From positions 1 through 63,166 of the forward strand of contig NZ_JABMKZ010000043.1 in the NCBI RefSeq assembly GCF_013204855.1: 63,166 nucleotides of DNA, in the 5' to 3' direction. Source of the stretch: Paenibacillus alba (lineage in GTDB: Bacteria > Bacillota > Bacilli > Paenibacillales > NBRC-103111). Position 1 is the first letter of the stretch, and every line of letters starts with the position of its first letter. The position numbers were made by a program, and so were the translations under genes. Below are positions 1-8,122 of the stretch, piece after piece. Below the pieces are notes generated by a model. It saw nothing but the letters and a program-made list of their open reading frames with translations, did no database searches and was not told the origin of the DNA.

Positions 1-540
1 CTATCTGCACTATCCCCTTCCCTCAGGCTGTATCTTCAGACTCCCACCTGGCCAATGGGATAGTGATTATAGACACAGACCTGTCTGCTTCACTATCCCT
101 TTCACTCAGGCTGTATCCTCAGACTCCCACCTGAGACAATGGGATAGTGAGCATAGACACTGACCTATCTGCACTATCCCCTTCCCTCAGGCTGTATCTT
201 CAGACTCCCACCTGGCCAATGGGATAGTGATTATAGACACAGACCTGTCTGCTTCACTATCCCTTTCACTCAGGCTGTATCCTCAAACTCCCCCACCTGA
301 GACAATGGGATAGTGAGCTTAGACACAAACCTGTCTGCACTATCCCCTTCCCTCAGGCTGTATCCTCAGACTCCCACCTGAGACAATGGGATAGTGATTA
401 TAGGCACAGGCCTGCCTGCACTATCCCCTTCCCTCAGAAATGTATCTCAGACCACTCACTGAGCCAATGGGATAGTGAGCATAGACACAAACCTGCCTAC
501 AACTATCCCCCTCCCTCAGGAATGCATCTCAGACTCCTCC
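1..540. repeat. 82-bp hairpin tandem array
   Basis: About seven tandem units with starts (CACTATCCC) near 8, 91, 172, 255, 338, 419 and 500, so the period is 81-83 bp. Every complete unit opens with CACTATCCC and closes with GGGATAGTG, which can pair as a 9-bp stem around a loop containing CTCAGGCTGTATC and ACTCCCACCTG. Units 1 and 3 are nearly identical, as are 2 and 4, giving a 164-bp higher-order period. The array continues off the left edge. The last, degraded unit overlaps the 3' end of the helD gene. There are no unique spacers, so it is not a CRISPR array. Confidence 0.95.
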
Positions 541-2957
541 CCCACCACAAATTCATAAGTGTCAGTGGATTGATTCGTGATCCACTGGCACGGTTCGCCT
601 AGCGAGAAGATGCTGAGCTCGTGCATGGTCCTGGTGCAAGCCGTGTAGAACAGCTTGCGGTCGTTTTCGTGGCCGTACTGATGATGGGAACCATCATAGA
701 TGAGTACGGCATCGAATTCCACCCCCTTCGCAAGATACGAAGGGATGACTAGCACGCCCGACTCAAAGGTCGGGCTGTGTTTGGTGACGAGCCCCAAAGG
801 CGCTTGCAGCTGGGGCTCTAGGGCTTCATGCGCGAGCCGACTCTCGCTCGCGGTCTTGGCAATGACCGCGATGGAGGCATAGCCTTCGCCGAGCAGCCGC
901 GCAATCTCGGCTGCCAGCAGGCTATGCAGCGATCCGCGATCGCTGGCTTGAATCACCAGCGGCTTAGCGCCGGCGCGGGTGAAGGGCTCTATGGCATCGC
1001 CGCCGGGCACGATGCCGCGGGTGAACTCCACGATCTCGCGCGTGGAGCGATAGCTCCGGAACAAACGGATAACTTCCGTTTGTTCCGGCCCGTACAACGC
1101 GGCGATCGGATCCATTTCGCTATACGCGGAAGCGTGCGAATAGATCGCCTGGTTCAGATCTCCAAGCGCCGTCATGCGGCAGCGCGGAAACAGCCGTTTC
1201 AGATAGGCCAGCTGAAACGGGGAATAATCCTGCGCCTCGTCGATGATGACGTGGCGCACAGCGCCGTTCGTCTGGAAGCCGCAGACCGCTTCCATCAAAT
1301 ACAGAAACGGCGTAGCGTCCTCATACGGCAGCCTGGCCTGGGCCAGCTCCTCCCGCGTCCGCTCGCAGATCGAAGACCAGCAGGAAGGCTTCGCTGCGAT
1401 CTGATGAACCCAGTCCTCGTCGGCCGCAGCAGCCTTCCTATCCTCATGTAATTGCGCATATAAGCCGATCATATCAACGAACTTCAACTGCTTCACCGCA
1501 GCTCGAATAGGCTTTAATTGCTCCTTGATCACCATGCGAGCCAGCAATATTTTTTCTTGATCAAAATCATCAAAGGTAGCTCCCTGACCTCTTTCCAGCT
1601 TGCGCAGCCGAACAAAAGCATCGTGATAATCCTCACTGCTAAGAAGTTCAATCTCATCTTCCACCCAAGCCGCTTCCAGTTCCCGCTCGGCAAAATGCTC
1701 TAATTGCTCCAGAAGCCAGCCCTGCATCAATTCCAAACGGTTCGGAAGCCGAATCGCAGTGTCGTAGCTATAGAAGCGTTCAATTAACCTAGCCGTACTC
1801 ACCACTTCTTGCTCGCGAAACAGGATGGGATTGAACTGCATGCCGGCACGCTCCAAACGCAGTTTATACGCCTGAATCACAGCGAGATAGTCAGCAGATG
1901 ACTTGTAGCGAATCCCACTAAGCCGCGCTTGATACAGTTGCTCAGCCTCAGGACTTGCAGTCAATGTCGCCCCTTCACCCGCCTGAGGAGTCAGTCCTCT
2001 CGTTAACACATATTCCAATTGGGTGAACGAATCCTCTACCTCGAACCTATCGCCCAATCGATGCTCTAAGTAGGCTTGGTACGTCGTTTGCTGCATATTT
2101 TCTTCGCCTAGTTCAGGCAACACCGTGGAAACATAATGATTAAACAGCGGATTTGGCGAAAACAGCACCATCTGATCCGAGCTTAATTGATCGCGGTGCT
2201 TGTAGAGCAGGTAGGCGACTCTTTGCAGCGCCGCTGATGTTTTGCCGCTTCCTGCAACCCCTTGTACGATAAGCATTTGCGCTTTGTCGTTGCGGATAAT
2301 GCGGTTTTGTTCCTTTTGAATCGTAGCAACGATGGTCTTCATTTGCGCATCAGAGCTTCGGCTAAGCACCTGTTTTAATAGTTCGTCGCCAATCGTTACG
2401 CCCGTATCGAACATCAGTCGAATTTCACGATCTCGAATGACAAATTGGCGCTTCAACAGCATCTCGCCTGCTACGACCCCATTCGGAGTTGTAAAAGCCA
2501 CTTCTCCTGGCGCAAAATCATAATACAAGCCGGAAATGGGCGCTCGCCAATCGTACACAAGATATTCCTCTTTTTGCTCATCCAAAAAAGCCGCAATGCC
2601 CAAGTAGATCGCTTCTGATGCTCGCTCGTCTTTCTCCTTGAAATCAATCCGGCCAAAATAAGGCGATTGCACAAGCCTCCTCATTTTCCCCAATGCTGCT
2701 GAAGCTTGGCGATGTGTCCGCTCCCGCTCCGATAAAACTTCCGCCTGCTGTTTGATGCTGGCAATCGACTCTGCCGCGTCCTCGGCCGTACTCATATCCA
2801 TCGTAACGTCATCCCAGTAGTGCTTCCGAATATCCACTACATCGGATTGCACTTGGCCAATTTGCTCCTCCAGCCCGTTTATTTTTGTTTGGATCTTGGT
2901 CGTTACTTCTTGCACTCTCGTCTTTTCAGCTGACCAATCTTGCTCTAATAAGCTCAT
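516..2957 (-). CDS. helD: HelD-like RNA polymerase-associated helicase
   Basis: 813 aa, superfamily 1 (UvrD/Rep-like) ATPase of the HelD type. In Bacillota, HelD removes stalled RNA polymerase from nucleic acid in an ATP-dependent way. Visible: a coiled-coil N-terminal arm rich in Glu/Gln (residues ~1-100), the family motifs YFGRIDF and DWRAPI (~100-140), Walker A GVAGSGKTS (~235), a Walker B-like VIIDEAQDYS in the second half and a C-terminal FYTACTRTMHEL helicase motif VI. Length fits HelD (about 770-830 aa). The start ATG follows AGAGGCGATCTT. The last ~9 codons lie in repeat-derived sequence of the flanking 82-bp array, so the natural C-terminus may have been rewritten. It is not in an operon. 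Confidence 0.9.
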   Translation of the reverse strand: MSLLEQDWSAEKTRVQEVTTKIQTKINGLEEQIGQVQSDVVDIRKHYWDDVTMDMSTAEDAAESIASIKQQAEVLSERERTHRQASAALGKMRRLVQSPYFGRIDFKEKDERASEAIYLGIAAFLDEQKEEYLVYDWRAPISGLYYDFAPGEVAFTTPNGVVAGEMLLKRQFVIRDREIRLMFDTGVTIGDELLKQVLSRSSDAQMKTIVATIQKEQNRIIRNDKAQMLIVQGVAGSGKTSAALQRVAYLLYKHRDQLSSDQMVLFSPNPLFNHYVSTVLPELGEENMQQTTYQAYLEHRLGDRFEVEDSFTQLEYVLTRGLTPQAGEGATLTASPEAEQLYQARLSGIRYKSSADYLAVIQAYKLRLERAGMQFNPILFREQEVVSTARLIERFYSYDTAIRLPNRLELMQGWLLEQLEHFAERELEAAWVEDEIELLSSEDYHDAFVRLRKLERGQGATFDDFDQEKILLARMVIKEQLKPIRAAVKQLKFVDMIGLYAQLHEDRKAAAADEDWVHQIAAKPSCWSSICERTREELAQARLPYEDATPFLYLMEAVCGFQTNGAVRHVIIDEAQDYSPFQLAYLKRLFPRCRMTALGDLNQAIYSHASAYSEMDPIAALYGPEQTEVIRLFRSYRSTREIVEFTRGIVPGGDAIEPFTRAGAKPLVIQASDRGSLHSLLAAEIARLLGEGYASIAVIAKTASESRLAHEALEPQLQAPLGLVTKHSPTFESGVLVIPSYLAKGVEFDAVLIYDGSHHQYGHENDRKLFYTACTRTMHELSIFSLGEPCQWITNQSTDTYEFVVGEESEMHS

Positions 2958-2990
2958 AAGATCGCCTCTTTTCTAACTTTTGCCTGTGAT

Positions 2991-3020
2991 TTGACACGAA
3001 GCCCGTCTTAGTGCTATAAT
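2991..3020 (+). promoter_or_regulatory. Consensus sigma-A promoter
   Basis: TTGACA (2991-2996), an 18-bp spacer and TATAAT (3015-3020): both hexamers match the consensus perfectly. It points right, away from helD, into a gap without a recognisable gene. A helD promoter in the opposite direction may overlap it. Confidence 0.6.
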
Positions 3021-3026
3021 TATATT

Positions 3027-3137
3027 AGGATAATAATGTTATTTATCCCATTTATTATCAATCACTCTTTATCTTATCAATTTCCTTTTCAGAAATCAAC
3101 AATAAACCCAAATCCATTCGTGGACTTGGGTTTTTCT
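3027..3137 (+). ncRNA. Candidate ~110-nt small RNA
   Basis: This is the interval from the expected start site (~7 nt after the perfect -10 box) to a strong intrinsic terminator. It is AT-rich and pyrimidine-rich. A weak short reading frame begins at the ATG near 3039 (46 codons, preceded by AGGA), but it would run through the terminator hairpin, which argues against a normal gene. No known RNA family was recognised. The call rests only on the promoter and terminator geometry. Confidence 0.35.
3104..3135 (+). terminator. Rho-independent terminator, UUCG loop
   Basis: AAACCCAA-A-TCCA pairs with TGGA-C-TTGGGTTT around a TTCG tetraloop, followed by five T on the + strand. The minus-strand tail is less T-rich, so it serves the + strand best. 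It could also end the glyoxalase/DinB transcript coming from the other side. Confidence 0.75.
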
Positions 3138-3172
3138 ATGTTTATCCTGTATGGCTTCTCCAAATGCTTTGA

Positions 3173-4057
3173 CTAGGTCTCGTGCCGTTCCCGAATACGT
3201 CTCACAGCCCGGATATGATGCATCGCATGACCCGCCATCATTTTAAGCAATTTCCCTACAGACTCCTCGCGGTCCTTGGTGATTATCGTTCGCTGCAGCG
3301 CATCTGGCAGATAATCGCACAGACTGAGAATATGCTGCCGCAAAGCAACGAACATGCGGACTTCAACATGGATAGGGCGATTCGCATACTGAAGCCCCTG
3401 ACTCCAATCGTCCTGTGAAAATGAATTGCCTGCATAGGTGCGTCCCGACTCTGCCAAGGCGAATTTCACTTTGTGTATGGTGACTAGCTCTAGGTCGATT
3501 AAGTGCAGCACGTGTTCGCGGATGGACCACTTTTCAGGTACTTCTCTGAGATTCAGTTGCACATCTGTCAGACTGGCAACAACTTCGTCTAATGCCTCGA
3601 TGCCTTCTGCGTACATCGCAATAATCTCTTCATCTGCAGCATAAAGCTCCTCCCAGTAAACCAACATGTACCCATCTACACTAGGTACAAGCAGCTTCCG
3701 AATATGACCTGGGTCCTCTTCTTTATGCAGCTGAGCCAGCCCCCGCTCCAGCAAGCTTCTCTCCACCTCTTGAACGGAGTTCACCCCGATGTAGACGAGA
3801 TCCCCCGCTTGCGGACAGATTGGCTTTGGTTGAAGCCACTCGGCTATGCAGCTCTCTTCAGAATCCATTTCTTGCTGGGCTGCTGTTTGGCTCCTATTTA
3901 TCAACACAGCACGGTAATCCTTCCCTACTTGCAGCAAAACAGCATGACCCGAAGCTGCGCGCTCAATGACTTCCCAACCCAACTTTCCCGTATAAAAGGC
4001 TAACGAGGCCTCCACTTGATCCACCCGCAGCAGCAGCTTCGCTTTATTAGGGTCCAT
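3173..4057 (-). CDS. Glyoxalase-fold / DinB-fold fusion protein
   Basis: 294 aa from the ATG at 4057, which follows AAAGGAG with good spacing. A longer frame to 4177 would run through the upstream terminator and into eda, so it is rejected. Residues ~1-125 look like a vicinal-oxygen-chelate (glyoxalase/bleomycin-resistance) domain: LLLRVDQVEASLAFYTGKLGW, then YIGVNSVQEVERSLLERG. Residues ~145-290 look like a DinB four-helix domain, with possible metal-binding histidines in EHVLHLID and GHAMHHIR. DinB proteins are often metal-dependent thiol-linked enzymes. Whether this protein handles thiol conjugates is inference. Both domains are recognised from pattern only. Confidence 0.7.
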   Translation of the reverse strand: MDPNKAKLLLRVDQVEASLAFYTGKLGWEVIERAASGHAVLLQVGKDYRAVLINRSQTAAQQEMDSEESCIAEWLQPKPICPQAGDLVYIGVNSVQEVERSLLERGLAQLHKEEDPGHIRKLLVPSVDGYMLVYWEELYAADEEIIAMYAEGIEALDEVVASLTDVQLNLREVPEKWSIREHVLHLIDLELVTIHKVKFALAESGRTYAGNSFSQDDWSQGLQYANRPIHVEVRMFVALRQHILSLCDYLPDALQRTIITKDREESVGKLLKMMAGHAMHHIRAVRRIRERHET

Positions 4058-4076
4058 TTTTTTCTCCTTTTCGTAT

Positions 4077-4120
4077 AAAAAAATACGCTCCGTCATGGTT
4101 TCGACGGAGCGTACGTTTTT
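4077..4120 (-). terminator. Terminator after kdgK-eda
   Basis: TACGCTCCGTC (4084-4094) and GACGGAGCGTA (4103-4113) form a perfect 11-bp stem with an 8-nt loop. On the minus strand it is followed by seven U (A-run 4077-4083). It lies 2 nt past the eda stop codon. A T-run on the + side makes it potentially bidirectional. Confidence 0.9.
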
Positions 4121-4121
4121 C

Positions 4122-4784
4122 CTACTTCTTGGCTGCTTTGTAGGCTGCGATATATTGAGCGGCCTTGTCAGCGACAAGACTGTAATTGCCGGTTTTGACA
4201 GCTTCGCTTGTCAAATCGGAACCGATTCCGACGGCTACAGCGCCGGCCTCGATCCATTCGGCGAGGTTGCTGAGCGAGACGCCGCCTGTTGGCATAATGT
4301 TCGCCTGCGGCAGCGGACCTTTGATGGCCTTGATCATTCCCGGCGAGTAGAGATTGCCCGGGAACAGCTTCACGATATCGACGCCAAGCTCAAGCGCCGT
4401 CTGGATTTCTTGAATCGTCATGCAGCCTGGCATGACGGGCACGCGATATCGGTTGCATAGCGCAACCGTATTCGGGTTGAGCGAGGGGCCTACGACGAAC
4501 TCGGCCCCACTGAGAATCGCGGCACGCGCCGTCTCCGGGTCTAGGGCTGTGCCCACCCCGATAATCGCGTACTTGGCCGCGTCCTGCGCTGTGCTCGAGT
4601 AGCGCTTCGCCAGCGTCTCGATCGCGCGCAGCGCGAAAGGCACAGTCATTGTGACTTCGATGACTTTAATGCCCCCTGCAATGGCTTGATCCGCCATTTC
4701 AACGACTTCTTCCGGCGTTTCGCCACGGAGGACGGCAACTACGCCTTCATTGGATATTTGCTGAACCAATTTAATTTTTTTCAA
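4122..4784 (-). CDS. eda: KDPG/KHG aldolase
   Basis: 220 aa, class I (Schiff-base) aldolase that splits 2-keto-3-deoxy-6-phosphogluconate into pyruvate and glyceraldehyde-3-phosphate. Family motifs are in order: VAVLRGETPEE with the substrate-binding Arg, KVIEVTMT with the general-base Glu, VGPSLNP, VPVMPGCMT, the Schiff-base lysine in DIVKLFPG and the phosphate-binding MPTGGVS. Length matches the family (~210-220 aa). It lies 28 nt after kdgK on the same strand, so the two form an operon for the last two steps of hexuronate/pectin-sugar breakdown. A strong terminator follows directly. Confidence 0.95.
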   Translation of the reverse strand: MKKIKLVQQISNEGVVAVLRGETPEEVVEMADQAIAGGIKVIEVTMTVPFALRAIETLAKRYSSTAQDAAKYAIIGVGTALDPETARAAILSGAEFVVGPSLNPNTVALCNRYRVPVMPGCMTIQEIQTALELGVDIVKLFPGNLYSPGMIKAIKGPLPQANIMPTGGVSLSNLAEWIEAGAVAVGIGSDLTSEAVKTGNYSLVADKAAQYIAAYKAAKK

Positions 4785-4812
4785 TGGTATCTTCCCTTTC
4801 TATTGTTAACAT

Positions 4813-5790
4813 TTATCGTTCAATATGTTTAATGTCATGAAGGACTGCATCGACTTGCTCCCACGTTGGGGCGCCTTCCCAATCTCCTTCGGTCTGAACG
4901 ATCAAGGAACCTACCAGATTGCCGATACGTACGGCTTCTGCATAGTCATACCCTTTCGTGACTCCGACCAGAAAGCCCGCACAAAACCCATCGCCCGCGC
5001 CAACCGTATCAACCACTTGCTCTGCCTTGAAATAAGGCACAGCCGTAATCGTGTCAGGAGTGACGACATACGTCTCGTTATCTCCGCCTTTGACGATCGA
5101 GATGGCCGACAATTCGCGCAGCTTGCCCACGATGACATCCCAATCCTCTGTCTGATAAAGCAGTTTCAGTTCATCCAGACCTGGCAGAAAAATATCCGAT
5201 AATTGAGCAAGCTCAAGCAGCACAGGACGTGCCTCTTCGATACTCCAAAGCTTCAAACGCAAATTGGGATCGAAACTGACCTTAACACCATGCTTGCGAG
5301 CCATTCGAACAGCTTCGAAGACAGCTTCTTTGCAGGACTGGCTCAAAGCCGGTGTAATGCCCGTCACATGCAATATCTTGGCCCCGGCAATATAAGTCTC
5401 GTCCAAATGCTTCACGCTCGTCTGACTGGCCGCCGAATTTTTACGATAATAATAGACGGATGTTTTGCCCATGAGCACTTCACGCATCATCAATCCAGTC
5501 GGTGCTTCTCCTGTTAGCTCTGCTCTGGAAACGTCAATGCCCTCGCCACGGAGCTTTTTGAAAATCATGCGACCCAAAGGGTCCTTCCCTAGCCGGCCAA
5601 ACCACCCCACCTTGCCTCCAAGCCGTGAGATGCCGATCGCCAAATTGCTTTCCGCACCGCCAAACAAGCTGTGAAGCTCTGCGGAATATTCCAAACCCTT
5701 CCCACTGGAAGGCATAAGCAGCGCCATCGTCTCCCCGAAAGTGACGATCTCAGGACTATTTGCCGCTTGCACTTGCGCGTTCGTCGTCAT
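4813..5790 (-). CDS. kdgK: 2-keto-3-deoxygluconate kinase (PfkB family)
   Basis: 325 aa from the ATG at 5790, which is preceded by GGAGAG; the in-frame extension to 5829 has no ribosome site. PfkB/ribokinase fold: the N-terminal signature FGGAESNLAIGISRLGG (~45-60) and the C-terminal ATP/anion-hole signature DTVGAGDGFCAGFLVG (~265-280) with the catalytic Asp. Phosphorylates KDG at C6 to feed Eda immediately downstream. Two LacI/CcpA-like dyads upstream fit control by a sugar-acid repressor or catabolite repression. Generic PfkB sugar kinases look alike; the neighbouring eda makes KDG the likely substrate. Confidence 0.88.
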   Translation of the reverse strand: MTTNAQVQAANSPEIVTFGETMALLMPSSGKGLEYSAELHSLFGGAESNLAIGISRLGGKVGWFGRLGKDPLGRMIFKKLRGEGIDVSRAELTGEAPTGLMMREVLMGKTSVYYYRKNSAASQTSVKHLDETYIAGAKILHVTGITPALSQSCKEAVFEAVRMARKHGVKVSFDPNLRLKLWSIEEARPVLLELAQLSDIFLPGLDELKLLYQTEDWDVIVGKLRELSAISIVKGGDNETYVVTPDTITAVPYFKAEQVVDTVGAGDGFCAGFLVGVTKGYDYAEAVRIGNLVGSLIVQTEGDWEGAPTWEQVDAVLHDIKHIER

Positions 5791-5837
5791 AGAAACTCTC
5801 CATTCATTCCCGGTTGCGCGAGTCCACACCCCGTTAA

Positions 5838-5896
5838 TTGAAACGTTTAAATAAACCTTCTACTTCATATTATAGTGCATATGAACCGTTTACACC
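5838..5896 (-). promoter_or_regulatory. Two LacI/cre-like dyads upstream of kdgK
   Basis: TTGAAACGTTTAA (5838-5850) and ATGAACCGTTTACA (5881-5894) are both imperfect palindromes centred on CG, the layout of LacI-family (KdgR/CcpA) operators. They lie ~48-105 bp upstream of the kdgK start. No regulator of this type is encoded nearby. Confidence 0.45.
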
Positions 5897-5975
5897 AGAC
5901 TCAAACCTGTAGAATCTATCTTCTAAAATCTCCCTTTAGCACAGTGTTCCAGTTCGTTTCACCTAACTGAAAAAA

Positions 5976-6112
5976 ACTGCAGAAGTGCAGGAATTTCGGG
6001 CGAATTGGGATGAAAAGCGGAAATGCCTGCAATTGTGCAGGTATTTCCTGCCATTCCGGCCTCAAATCCAGAAAAAGCCTCAAAAGCCTGCACAATCGCA
6101 GGTTTATAGAAA
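5976..6112 (-). repeat. CCTGC/GCAGG hairpin repeat, copy A (diverged)
   Basis: Three palindromic modules of the form CCTGC-N5/6-GCAGG (about 5982, 6030 and 6090) separated by AT-rich linkers. The same module family forms longer copies at 18217-18440 and 30784-31015. By the order and sequence of modules, this copy is inverted relative to those two. It fills the gap between suhB and kdgK; nothing else was seen in 5897-6219. Confidence 0.7.
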
Positions 6113-6219
6113 GCAACCGCCTCTTAGATCGCCTCAGAGCGAGAAGAGACGACAAGAACCTCTCAACTTCAAACAACAAAGAGCCACCTCAGTGGCTCTC
6201 CCTATTTCTACCTATACGC

Positions 6220-7080
6220 TTAGAATCCCGTCGCTTCAGCGGCGGTCAATTCTTGCTGTAATTCCTCATGGATCTTGCCATTCGTCGCAAGGATATTACG
6301 AACAGCCAAGCTGTACGGCTTACCTTCTGTATCGGTCACTTGACCGCCTGATTCTTGAATCAACAGCGCGCCTGCGGCGATATCCCAAGAGTTCAAACCT
6401 ATCTCCCAGAAGCCGCTAAGACGACCTGCGGCGACGTAAGCCAAGTGCAGCGCTGCCGAGCCGGCAACCCGAAGGTTGCGTACTTTAGGCGAGAGGGCTT
6501 GCACGCCTTTAAGATTAACAACCAAAGCCCCTTGACGATCAGCGGGGAAGCCGGTAGCCACCAAGCTGACTTCCAGCTTTTCTTCCGTTGAAACTTCTGT
6601 TTTCTTGCCGTGCATGTAAGCACCCTTGCCTTTTTCAGCAACGAACAGCTCATCTCTTGAAGGGTCATAGACGACACCTACGATAACTTCTCCCTTGTGC
6701 GCCAGCGCGATAGAAACAGAGTAGAACGGGAAGCCATGAACGAAGTTGGTTGTGCCGTCGATCGGATCTACGATCCAGAGATATTCCTCATCACTCATCG
6801 CTTGAAGCGCTTTGGCTGAAGCCTCGGGGCCTGGCTCCACACCTTCTTCGCCAAGGATCGAGTGGTTAGGGAAATGCGTCATAATCAAATTGCGAATAAG
6901 CTTCTCTGAGCCTTTGTCCACTTCGGTAACCAAATCCTGCGAGGAGAATTTTGTATCTATGCGATTGATGTCTCCTAATTTCGTTTTGATCCATTGACCC
7001 GCTTTGGCTGCTGTGTTAATTGCGACTGCCGTGAAGCTCTTGCTCCCAATCACAAACGGTTCCGCCTCACCATTTACCAT
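6220..7080 (-). CDS. suhB: Inositol monophosphatase family protein
   Basis: 286 aa. The ATG at 7080 has AAAGAG 9 nt upstream; a TTG at 7089 sits right against that site and is less likely. Mg2+-dependent phosphatase fold: ILGEEGVE (metal-ligand Glu), WIVDPIDGTTNFVHG (metal Asp residues and the family signature) and the C-terminal NSWDIAAGALLIQESGG motif. Acts on inositol-1-phosphate or related sugar phosphates; some members are also 3'-phosphoadenosine phosphatases, so the substrate is open. It stands alone between fabI and the kdgK-eda unit. Confidence 0.9.
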   Translation of the reverse strand: MVNGEAEPFVIGSKSFTAVAINTAAKAGQWIKTKLGDINRIDTKFSSQDLVTEVDKGSEKLIRNLIMTHFPNHSILGEEGVEPGPEASAKALQAMSDEEYLWIVDPIDGTTNFVHGFPFYSVSIALAHKGEVIVGVVYDPSRDELFVAEKGKGAYMHGKKTEVSTEEKLEVSLVATGFPADRQGALVVNLKGVQALSPKVRNLRVAGSAALHLAYVAAGRLSGFWEIGLNSWDIAAGALLIQESGGQVTDTEGKPYSLAVRNILATNGKIHEELQQELTAAEATGF

Positions 7081-7205
7081 GTATATCAACTCTTTCTTTT
7101 CAATAATTTCAAAGTATCTTAAGTATAGTAAATTATACGTTTTAAATACTAGAGCGTTTCATCCCAATTTATTCGTACATTTTTACATTTTTTTATCTTT
7201 TTGCA

Positions 7206-7240
7206 TAAAAAAATCCGTATTGCGGTTAAGCAATACGGAT
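7206..7240 (-). terminator. fabI terminator
   Basis: ATCCGTATTGC (7213-7223) pairs perfectly with GCAATACGGAT (7230-7240) around GGTTAA. A run of seven A on the + strand gives the U-tract on the minus strand, 14 nt past the fabI stop. Confidence 0.92.
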
Positions 7241-7253
7241 TTGAACAGTCCTC

Positions 7254-8024
7254 TTAGATTCCGACGATGTGATAGCCGCCGTCCACATAGATAACTTCTC
7301 CCGTAATTCCACGCGACAGGTTGCTCATCAAGAACATGGCCGTGTCGCCTACTTCAGCTGTATCCGTTGTTTTGCGAAGCGGAGCTTTCTCTTCGACTTG
7401 GCGCAGGATGGAGTTGAAGTCCTTGATGCCTTTGGCAGCCAAGGTGCGAATAGGACCAGCGGAGATACCGTTTACGCGGATACCGAATTGGCCAAGGTCA
7501 GCCGCTAAATAGCGAACGCTGGCTTCCAGCGCAGCTTTGGCAACGCCCATGACGTTGTAGTTCTTCATCGCGCGCTCAGCGCCAAGGTACGTCATCGTCA
7601 TGATGCTGCCGCCTTCTGTCATCAGCGGGTAGATGCGCTTGGATACGGCTACCAAGGAATAGGCGCTAATGTCATGTGCCAGAGCGAAGCCATCACGCGA
7701 AGTATCAACGAACAGCCCGTCCAATTCTTCCGTTTTAGCAAAAGCAATACTATGTACAAGTCCGTGAAGCACGCCAAACTTCTCTTTGAGCGTAGAAGCC
7801 AACGTTTCGATCTCAGCATCTACGGTTACGTTGCAAGGCATCAAGGTTGAGCCTGGAATCGTGTCCGCAAGCTTGCGGACGCGTTCCTCAACGCGTTCAT
7901 TTTCAAACGTGAATACAAGGTTTGCTCCTTGTGCAGCCAAAGATTGAGCAATTGCCCAAGCGATGCTTCGATCGTTGGCAACACCCATAACAAGTATATT
8001 TTTTCCGGTTAACAGTTGACTCAT
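7254..8024 (-). CDS. fabI: Enoyl-ACP reductase (NADH), FabI
   Basis: 256 aa short-chain dehydrogenase-like enzyme for the last reduction of each fatty-acid elongation cycle. FabI-specific features: an N-terminal nucleotide-binding loop with MGVANDRSIAW in place of the classical SDR glycine motif, HSIAFA, and the Tyr-x6-Lys catalytic pair in YNVMGVAK. The C-terminus ends ITGEVIYVDGGYHIVG. Length is typical (~255-262 aa). It is a single-gene unit with its own terminator. No FapR-type operator was seen upstream. Confidence 0.95.
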   Translation of the reverse strand: MSQLLTGKNILVMGVANDRSIAWAIAQSLAAQGANLVFTFENERVEERVRKLADTIPGSTLMPCNVTVDAEIETLASTLKEKFGVLHGLVHSIAFAKTEELDGLFVDTSRDGFALAHDISAYSLVAVSKRIYPLMTEGGSIMTMTYLGAERAMKNYNVMGVAKAALEASVRYLAADLGQFGIRVNGISAGPIRTLAAKGIKDFNSILRQVEEKAPLRKTTDTAEVGDTAMFLMSNLSRGITGEVIYVDGGYHIVGI

Positions 8025-8122
8025 GGTAGTAAAACCCCTCTCAACATTGGATTATGCGGCATTTATTCCCATTCTCCAAACTACCCCATTTTGTCCAACA
8101 ATTCAAGGATTAAATATACAGC

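Noticed and set aside
1..540. Possible CRISPR array from regularly spaced repeats
   Set aside because: Units are contiguous 82-bp tandem copies without unique spacers, and no cas genes are present.
828..1451. 207-codon + strand frame opposite helD
   Set aside because: Antisense to a conserved helicase; composition typical of a shadow frame.
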